64,000 bases of DNA from Ephemerocybe angulata (lineage: Eukaryota > Basidiomycota > Agaricomycetes > Agaricales > Psathyrellaceae): contig JAACJK010000109.1 in assembly GCA_013368325.1 (NCBI GenBank), positions 1,798,001 to 1,862,000 on the forward strand. The letters run 5' to 3'. Of the stretch, positions 57,576 through 64,000 are shown in pieces. The position numbers and the translations under genes are program-made. The notes below the pieces were generated by a model, which was not told the DNA's origin, ran no database searches, and saw only the letters and a program-made list of their open reading frames with translations. Position 1 is the first letter of the stretch. Every line of letters starts with the position of its first letter.

Positions 57576-59657
57576 GTGCTTGATAAAGGAAAAGGAGTAG
57601 AGCGACCCAGGAAGAACCCAGTTCTCCCTAGTCAACCCGTTGGAACCCAACCTTCCGTTCGCGCGCGAACGAGAACAGCTGTTGCCGAAGCAGGAACAGA
57701 ACTAGTTGCCTTTGATAACTATCCCAGACCAGGGACAAGTTTCCAAGCACCTACGAACGCGAAAGCGAGAAGCAGCAGAGTCGTACCACCGGCTGTACCT
57801 CCTACCAGAACCCGCCAAGTCGCCCCGTTCACGAGAGGAAAACCTCGAACTACCGCACTCGCGCTAGCTTCGAAATCCAATCGCGTAGAACCCGCGCGCA
57901 ATCCGAGACCAGAGAGTAGAGAAAGTTCGCAATCCACGAACTCCAGTCGCAGACGCCGTAGAAACCGCAGACATTCGAGTAGCAGTCAATTATCAACGAC
58001 CCCTACCATGGCTGGCGAACAAGCGCGAATCCGAGCCCTCGATCCTGATGCCACTGGCGAAGGATTCCCTGGGCTCCCTATGTCGAATAAAAACTTCCCG
58101 AATAGTTATTCCGCGAATCGTCCTAAGTACGATTCTACGAAACCAGAGGAGTTCCTAGAGTATGTGAGACAAGTAGAGGATGTGATCAGCGCATGCGAAA
58201 TCATCCCGGATCGCTTGAAGAAGAAGGCATTGGTTCACTTCCGAGATGTGTCGGAACAGAGTCTCTGGACAACGCTACCTGAATATAAAACGGGTACCTA
58301 CGCGGAGTTCAAAGAGAAACTGTTCTTGTACCATCCTACAGCAGCACTGCAGAACCGTGGCAGTTTAGCCAGGATCCAGTTGTTGTGTGCGAGGCACCAA
58401 GGGATAGGTCTAGACGCGAGTCATACCTTATTGCAGTTCGCGCTGAAGTTCAGGGCCGAGGCAGCGAAACTCGAGAAGCATCTCATGAGCAACAATGAAT
58501 TGGTTAACCTTTTCTTGGGCGCGTTAGATGAGCCTTTCCGTACGAAAGCATGGGAGGTACTCTCGAAGGAAGCCGAAACGGATGACACCCTGGAAGTCGT
58601 TGCAGGAGAGAAGATCATTCCGTTTGACCGATGGATCTCGTGTGCTGAAAAGTTGGCGGTTCAGAGGGAACGCTTCGGAGAAAGGTTCGGAGGAAAGAAG
58701 GGAGGTATCTTGGCTAAACCCTCGGTTGTCTCTGCTCCCCCGAGCACTCCAGCGGTGACTCCCGCGGCCCCATCTAAGTTGTACGAGCCCGGTTGGAACG
58801 ACGAGCCCACTGTGAAAGTCGAGTACGAGGACCTCGAACACCGAGTTCTGCAAGGAGTGAGTTCTTTGCTAGACCAGAAATTGAGTGCCATCGATAAAAA
58901 GATGATCTCTCGGGATGCCTACATGGAGACTCAACTCGAGGAGTTGCGCGCTGGTCAAGGACGCGCTGACAAGTTCATGCGTCAGCCCAACAACTTCGCG
59001 GTGGCAACCCAGCAGAACAATCCAGGCTCGAGAGGGGGCTTTGGATTCGGAAACAATACGAGAGGACCACCTCCTAGCGCGGGGTCGATTTGCTACTACT
59101 GTAATGGACAGGGTCACTTCGCGAACGACTGTCAAGCCAAGCAGAAACATGTCAGCGAAGGCAAGATTGTATCGGGACCGGATGGGACCTTCGACAAGCA
59201 TGGTAATCGCCTGCGCAATATGCCCGGCACCTCCTTGAAAGAGGTAGTAGACAAACTGCCCATGCCCACGGCTAGCCAGAACGTCCAGCACTACTATGAT
59301 GACAGTGCGGACTATGTGCGCGATCAGTTCCATCAAGCGCCGTACCAGGAATCAGAAATGATTACTCGGGACGAAATGAACATTCTGCGAGACGAGATTT
59401 ATCATCTGAGTTCCTTAAGGGAACAAGGATCGTCCGCGCGAGCCAAGAACATGCAGCCACAGGCCCAGTTCGTACAGAAACCAGTGGTCGAGCCTTGGAA
59501 GGAGCTCCAGCAGGAGCAGAAGCGGAGCAATCAATTGATGTCCCAATTAGTCGCGGCACTTACCCCGATGGTCGGGAGGAATCAATTCCCTTTGCAGACG
59601 CGGTCTGGAGCGAACCAAGGCGGCGAGGATGATGAGGGTTTTCTCAGCGACCAGTGA
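57576..59657 (+). CDS. gypsy-2 Gag
   Basis: The frame is open from 57576 (a GTG) to the TGA at 59657, with the first ATG only at 58008. Translation may begin there (549 residues) or further upstream. The N-terminal part is basic and disordered. Then comes the retrotransposon Gag fold (FLEYVRQVEDVISACEI, ALVHFRDVSEQSLWTTLPEY, YAEFKEKLFLYHP) and, at about 59091-59132, one CCHC zinc knuckle CYYCNGQGHFANDC. It forms the particle that packages element RNA. The last codons overlap the protease frame, which lies in -1, with a slippery site at 59636. Confidence 0.85.
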   Translation: MLDKGKGVERPRKNPVLPSQPVGTQPSVRARTRTAVAEAGTELVAFDNYPRPGTSFQAPTNAKARSSRVVPPAVPPTRTRQVAPFTRGKPRTTALALASKSNRVEPARNPRPESRESSQSTNSSRRRRRNRRHSSSSQLSTTPTMAGEQARIRALDPDATGEGFPGLPMSNKNFPNSYSANRPKYDSTKPEEFLEYVRQVEDVISACEIIPDRLKKKALVHFRDVSEQSLWTTLPEYKTGTYAEFKEKLFLYHPTAALQNRGSLARIQLLCARHQGIGLDASHTLLQFALKFRAEAAKLEKHLMSNNELVNLFLGALDEPFRTKAWEVLSKEAETDDTLEVVAGEKIIPFDRWISCAEKLAVQRERFGERFGGKKGGILAKPSVVSAPPSTPAVTPAAPSKLYEPGWNDEPTVKVEYEDLEHRVLQGVSSLLDQKLSAIDKKMISRDAYMETQLEELRAGQGRADKFMRQPNNFAVATQQNNPGSRGGFGFGNNTRGPPPSAGSICYYCNGQGHFANDCQAKQKHVSEGKIVSGPDGTFDKHGNRLRNMPGTSLKEVVDKLPMPTASQNVQHYYDDSADYVRDQFHQAPYQESEMITRDEMNILRDEIYHLSSLREQGSSARAKNMQPQAQFVQKPVVEPWKELQQEQKRSNQLMSQLVAALTPMVGRNQFPLQTRSGANQGGEDDEGFLSDQ
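59636..59642 (+). other. Candidate -1 frameshift site, gag to protease
   Basis: The heptamer G GGT TTT, read in the Gag frame, fits X XXY YYZ. It lies five codons before the gag TGA (59655-59657). Slipping back one base leads straight into the protease frame. Confidence 0.6.
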
Positions 59658-61021
59658 AGGACACTGCCGTCGCGAAAAGAACCGTTGGTCGCGACAAGGC
59701 AAGCCCGGAGGTGCGTAACAACAAACCCAGCAGAAAAGCCACGGTAGAGGATGAGGAAGACGATGAGGATGAGGAGCCAATAAAGAGAGGGCCGCCGTCA
59801 GGAGTAAAGAAGGTCTTTAATCCGCGAGCACCTCGAGGAGTGCGGTTCGAAACGGTAGAAGTTGGGGGGACGAGTCAAGCGGCGCCTAAGTTGAAAGACC
59901 GGCCCTTTGTACTAGTACCACCACTCAAAACGACTCCGTTGAAAACACCAACCCGCGAGGATGTACAGCAAGGGAGAGAAGGTCGTTCCGATCCCAAAAC
60001 AGCGTTGCCTCGCTTGGAGAAGAAGGGACCCGCGTATCAGCACAAGGCGCCTATTGAGGAAGCCGAGTCGCTGAGCCGCATCATGGAGGAGTTACTGAGT
60101 ACGAGGTTCACTACGAGTCTTAAGGATTTGGCAAGCATTTCGGCACCTGCCCGCGAGTACTTGAAAAAGATGATAACCAAGAAGAAGATTGCGATTGATA
60201 ATAAGGAAAAAGCCTCAGATCTCGAGTACCAAATCATCGCTCTCATTGACTTGATGTCTACTGAGTACAAAGCTCGCGCGGTACAAATGTGCAACATCTT
60301 AGAGGCAGAAGAGGAGTTGGGCGAAATGGAGATCCCCGATCCTGAAAGAGAAGAAGAGGAAGAACCCGGGACTGTAAGAGTTGAACAAGTCTTCATGCAG
60401 TTGGAAGAGCTGCCTCCCGCGCAAGTCTTTCTGGCACAAGGGATTCCGTCGGTACCCGACGGAGCCTTCGTAGTTAGTGACCCCGTGGAGCAGTATCTAA
60501 ATTCATTGGAAGATGGGGAAGAGCCGCGGCCAATTCTGGTAGCGCGCGAATCCGTGTCTCTGAGAACTGTCTACCCGAGTATCAATAAATCGGGTAAGGT
60601 AGAAGTCCTCTTGGATACGGGCTCCCAGATCTGTTCCATGGATGCAGATGTGGCGAGACGCCTGGGAATCTCTTTCGATCCAGATATCGTCATTCACCTC
60701 CAATCCGCCAACCGAACGACAGAAAAGACTCTAGGTCTGGCTAGAAACATCGAGTTCGACTTCGATGGAGTAACGGCATATATCCAGCTTCACATCATTC
60801 GCCGTCCAGCGTATGATGTTCTTCTCGGGAGACCTTTCGACGTCGCTATGTCCAGCGAGGTCAAGAACAACACCCGCGGCGAGCAGCAGATCACACTCTG
60901 CGATCCCAACACGGGCAAGAGGATTACCATTGCCACCAGCCCTCGAGGCAAACCACCCCCACACGTTAGAAAAGAGATGCTTGACGCTCAAGAAGTAAAT
61001 TTTCGAGCCTCGAGGATCTGA
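59654..61021 (+). CDS. gypsy-2 protease frame
   Basis: The frame begins at a GTG overlapping the gag stop and has no ATG start, so it is presumably reached by -1 frameshifting. The first ~300 codons are lysine/glutamate-rich with a helical segment (SLKDLASISAPAREYLKKMI). Then a retropepsin domain follows: VEVLLDTGSQICSM (catalytic Asp at about 60613) and YDVLLGRPFDVAMSSEV. It processes the polyprotein. It ends at TGA 61019-61021, shortly after a second slippery site. Confidence 0.85.
   Translation: MKDTAVAKRTVGRDKASPEVRNNKPSRKATVEDEEDDEDEEPIKRGPPSGVKKVFNPRAPRGVRFETVEVGGTSQAAPKLKDRPFVLVPPLKTTPLKTPTREDVQQGREGRSDPKTALPRLEKKGPAYQHKAPIEEAESLSRIMEELLSTRFTTSLKDLASISAPAREYLKKMITKKKIAIDNKEKASDLEYQIIALIDLMSTEYKARAVQMCNILEAEEELGEMEIPDPEREEEEEPGTVRVEQVFMQLEELPPAQVFLAQGIPSVPDGAFVVSDPVEQYLNSLEDGEEPRPILVARESVSLRTVYPSINKSGKVEVLLDTGSQICSMDADVARRLGISFDPDIVIHLQSANRTTEKTLGLARNIEFDFDGVTAYIQLHIIRRPAYDVLLGRPFDVAMSSEVKNNTRGEQQITLCDPNTGKRITIATSPRGKPPPHVRKEMLDAQEVNFRASRI
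60997..61003 (+). other. Candidate -1 frameshift site, protease to reverse transcriptase
   Basis: The heptamer A AAT TTT, in the protease frame, fits X XXY YYZ and precedes the TGA by five codons. After a -1 slip the frame reads KFSSLEDLINGDQGEVGLIL and runs on into the RT frame. Confidence 0.6.
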
Positions 61022-62508
61022 TCAACGGTGATCAGGGGGAAGTGGGTCTAATCCTCGAGAGAGATGACAGGACTGGCAAAATTAGCCTAACCCAAGTCGT
61101 GAGACCCACAGAGAGCGTATTCAGTCAAGAAGAGTTACAGAGAGCGTATCTACAGTCGTACTTCGAGGGAACTCCAGAAGGCGACGAAGATGACAGAAAA
61201 GGACGAGAGGTATTTCAAAACTACCTCTCGACCATAGAAAACCCAGATAGTGAAAAGAGAGTACAGTTAGTCATGGAGACGCAACCAGCGATGACCTCCC
61301 AAGATCAGAAAGCGAAAGCCAAAGTCAAGGGAGTCTCGAAGGGCACGAAATACAAGAAGGTGGCTGATAAAGTCAAACCGGTTATGGGGCACTTAGACGA
61401 GAGGTTTCGCATCATTAGGGACATTAAAGGTGACCCGCTCGCGAACCTCCCTGAGCTACCAACTAGACCTTCGGAGTTCAAACCCACTGGGCGCTACACA
61501 CAAGAGAGGAAGGAGGACATGGACAAGCTGCATAAAGGGGACTTCTTGTGGGACGAAGAAAGGAAACTACTACATAACTTCGTCTCGATACATGAAGAAG
61601 GCTTCGCTTGGGACGATTCAGAAAGGGGGAGCTTTAAACCAGAGTTCTTCCCGCCTGTCGAGATACCCACGACCCCTCACACCCCTTGGGCGCTTAGAAA
61701 CATTCCTATTCCCCCAGGCTTGTATGATCGCGTGTGTGCCATGATCAAGAGCAAAATAGATGCCGGCGTGTACGAGCCTTCGAACTCATCGTACAGGTCG
61801 AGGTGGTTTTGCGTGTTGAAGAAAGATGGGGAGAGTCTGAGGATTGTACACAGCTTAGAACCGCTGAACGCAGTTACAATCGCTCACTCGGGAGTGCCCC
61901 CAGCAACGGAAGAGTTAGCGAGTAAGTTCGCAGGAAGGTCGTGTGGAGGCTGTCTGGATTTATATGTGGGATACGACGAGAGGTTATTATCACCCTCCTC
62001 GCGAGATCTCACCACATTCCAAACACCCTTCGGCGCGATGAGACTGGTAACCCTACCCATGGGATGGACCAATTCCGTGCCCATCTTCCACGACGATGTC
62101 ACCCATATCTTACAAGAAGAAATACCAGAAGTCACTTGGCCGTTTTTGGATGATGTGCCCGTAGGCGGACCTCGTACTAGATACGAGAAAGCCGACGGTA
62201 CGTACGAGACTATACCCGAGAACCCTGGTATCCGAAGATTTGTATGGGAACATTTCCAGAATCTCAACCGCGTAGTGGAGAGAATGAAGTACAGTGGCGG
62301 CACATTCTCAGGAAAGAAGTCCGTACTGTGCGCAGACGAGTTTGTGGTGGTTGGCCATTTATGTACCTATGAAGGTCGAAAACCACTGCCAGAGAGAGTA
62401 GGTGTCATCGAGAGGTGGGGACCTTGTCAGTCTCATCGGGGGTTTAGTGCTCAAATGAGCCAATCTTATAAACCAATACACTCTGCTATAATCACAGATC
62501 ACATATGA
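61004..62508 (+). CDS. gypsy-2 reverse transcriptase, 3'-truncated
   Basis: The RT frame is open from before the slippery site. Motifs in order: SSYRSRWFCVLKKDGESLRI, LDLYVGYDE (motif A, about 61954), LPMGWTNSVPIFHDDV (motif B), FLDD (motif C, 62142-62153, in place of YxDD) and FSGKKSVLCADEFVVVGH. Family similarity ends at VIERWGPC near 62427. RNase H and integrase are absent. The remaining codons to 62508 are unrelated, so the element was cut by an insertion or deletion. Confidence 0.9.
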
Positions 62509-64000
62509 AAAGCCTGTAAGTCTTCTAGGGTCCTTGACATACTTATAGAAAGGTGGGTAAGCATGGTGGAAAGTCCCACCGGTCTCAGGAGTACTGAGTA
62601 TGATATTATAAAGGATAGGCGACCTCAGAGTGGGAGAGTTGACCTCCACTACTTGCGCTATCCTCGGGATGACTGCGATATCTCCCTATCGCCCCATATC
62701 ATGGTTCACATCGAGGCGGAGCTTGCCATGTTCGACAGCCTCGGCTAGATGAGGATGGTTTGTCTCTCGCTGAACCATGGTATATTGATGGTATACATGG
62801 ACAAACCCCGCTGTTCATATATAGGTGGGTATGCATGGGGAATGAGTGCATTGACACCCGCCTTGTTGAAGGTGACATTGTGACCATCAAAATTGGAAAG
62901 ATGGCTTATGCTGCTTTCGCTGCCATAATGGCGATGGTGATAGCTCCATACTCAGGTATGTCAAGCACCTCAGTGAGGCGAATCATGTCTTGATGGTCCG
63001 CATCGGCGCTTACTTTGCCAATGATGGCCACCCTCAGGTATGTGACAATGGTATCTCTCTCGTTGAACTATGACTCGCATGGCAAATCATGCCCCGATGG
63101 TCCGCATTGGCGCTTACTTTGGCAATGATGGCCACCCTCAGGTATGTGACAACGGTATCTCTGTCGTTGAACTATGACTCGCATGGCGAATCATGCCCTG
63201 ATGGTCCGCATCGGCGCTTACTTTGCCAATGATGGCCACCCTCAGGTATGTGACAACGGTATCTCTCTCATTGAACTATGACTCGCCTGGCAAATCATGC
63301 CCTGATATGAAGAGCACCTCCGTATCTTTTGCCTCCTTGACCTGGCCATGTATAGCAGGGTAGGGGTGATGGAAAGCAACATCAGCGTCAGTCTTGCGGA
63401 GAATGGTGAAATGAAGGATTAGTGGCCTCGTGATGAGCTAGGTGAGTTCTTTCGCTGCAACCGTGCTGACAATTATATTTCCTTGACCCAGCGGGCAATC
63501 ATTATTGGAATTGTCAACGGCTGTCTGAATTGGAAATCCGACGACGGGGTGACAACCCGTGAAACTGAGGCGGTTCTGGACCACTGGCGTACTTGGGGTT
63601 ACACATGCTGCAGAGCTGAGAAAGTGTTGAAGAATGATGTTGTGATATACCGCTTCACTAGAATATGTGCGGTGACTATGGACACCCAACTTTCAACAGA
63701 TTATCATATCCTTCCAAAACTTTAAGGTTCGTCATAATGGAGGAGAGGGGGTCGGCTGCAAAGCTAAGGCAGCTTGTGGACAGGATGAGAGGCACAATGA
63801 TGAAGGAGGGTATCACAAAAGCCGGCCAGAGAGCGTCGATCAATTAATGGACCTCAGCATGCCTGAGACACCGGGAGGGAGAGTTGACATGTATTCGTAA
63901 AGGTTATGCCACGCTCCAGGACGGAGGTCAATATATCATACCAAGATTCATTCAGCGGGGGCAAATAAGCAATCGCAAGAAAGGAGGAACTTGAAACCCA
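62431..64000. other. Unrecognised sequence after the truncated element
   Basis: There is no family match in any frame. The stretch 63430-63725 has a moderately long open frame (GCLNWKSDDG, HWRTWGYTCCRAEKVLKNDV) that could be an exon of an unknown gene. 62981-63292 is a tandem repeat. Confidence 0.4.
62981..63292. repeat. Tandem repeat, three units of 104 bp
   Basis: AATCATG starts at 62981, 63085, 63189 and 63293, giving a constant period of 104 bp. Units are about 95% identical and the fourth breaks off after ~10 bp. Each unit carries CGGCGCTTAC or TGGCGCTTAC and CTCAGGTATGTGACAA. The period is not a multiple of three, so the units do not encode a repeated peptide in one frame. Confidence 0.92.

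Noticed and set aside
62981..63292. CRISPR-like array
   Set aside because: The units are contiguous 104-bp repeats without unique spacers, in a fungal genome.
62431..64000. Helitron or other named element after gypsy-2
   Set aside because: No CTRR end with hairpin, Rep/helicase motif or TIR could be found.

Overview
The window is nuclear DNA of a filamentous basidiomycete, most likely an Agaricomycete (mushroom-forming fungus). Almost every host gene is cut by several GT-AG introns of about 50-70 bp. Genes are dense and lie on both strands. The recognisable products are fungal housekeeping proteins (BUD31, VPS41, CHS5, a Kha1-type K+/H+ antiporter) mixed with lineage-restricted families. All gene models below were built by reading exon ends and checking that the joined frames close. 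They are not transcript-supported.

Layout. 1-9.1 kb: an inverted duplication of an undescribed multi-domain gene (A1 on minus, A2 on plus, plus an orphan fragment A3) and its promoter, flanking an arrestin-like gene. A 756-bp terminal-inverted-repeat element sits in one arm, and the other arm supplies the empty site. 9.4-16.4 kb: three minus-strand housekeeping-type genes (Kha1-like antiporter, BUD31, membrane-anchored alpha/beta hydrolase). 17.6-20.3 kb: a large minus-strand gene with a glycine-rich, a helical and a C-terminal beta region, with lesions in the glycine-rich part. 20.3-24.4 kb: no recognisable gene. 24.4-31.6 kb: a small unknown gene, then VPS41 and CHS5, which share a 256-bp divergent promoter. 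32.0-35.0 kb: a tandem pair of paralogues (J, K) of an uncharacterised family. 35.4-37.0 kb: an intronless gene with a mitochondrial-type N-terminus.

37.5-53.4 kb is an accessory region. It holds a roughly 2.4-kb segmental duplication carrying two DUF6699-like genes, with a 323-bp perfectly identical tract inside otherwise diverged copies. It also holds exon-like repeats, a decayed histone H2B copy and dispersed duplicated fragments. 53.4-62.4 kb is nested retroelement DNA: a 5'-truncated Ty3/gypsy element with its LTR and chromodomain integrase (minus), abutting a second gypsy-like element (plus) with separate gag, protease and RT frames. Both frame junctions of the second element carry canonical -1 slippery heptamers. 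The last 1.5 kb holds a 104-bp tandem repeat and no recognisable gene.

Main biological themes: vacuolar and Golgi trafficking (VPS41 in HOPS, CHS5 in exomer, arrestin-like adaptor, Kha1-like antiporter), recent local duplication with gene decay, and transposon nesting.
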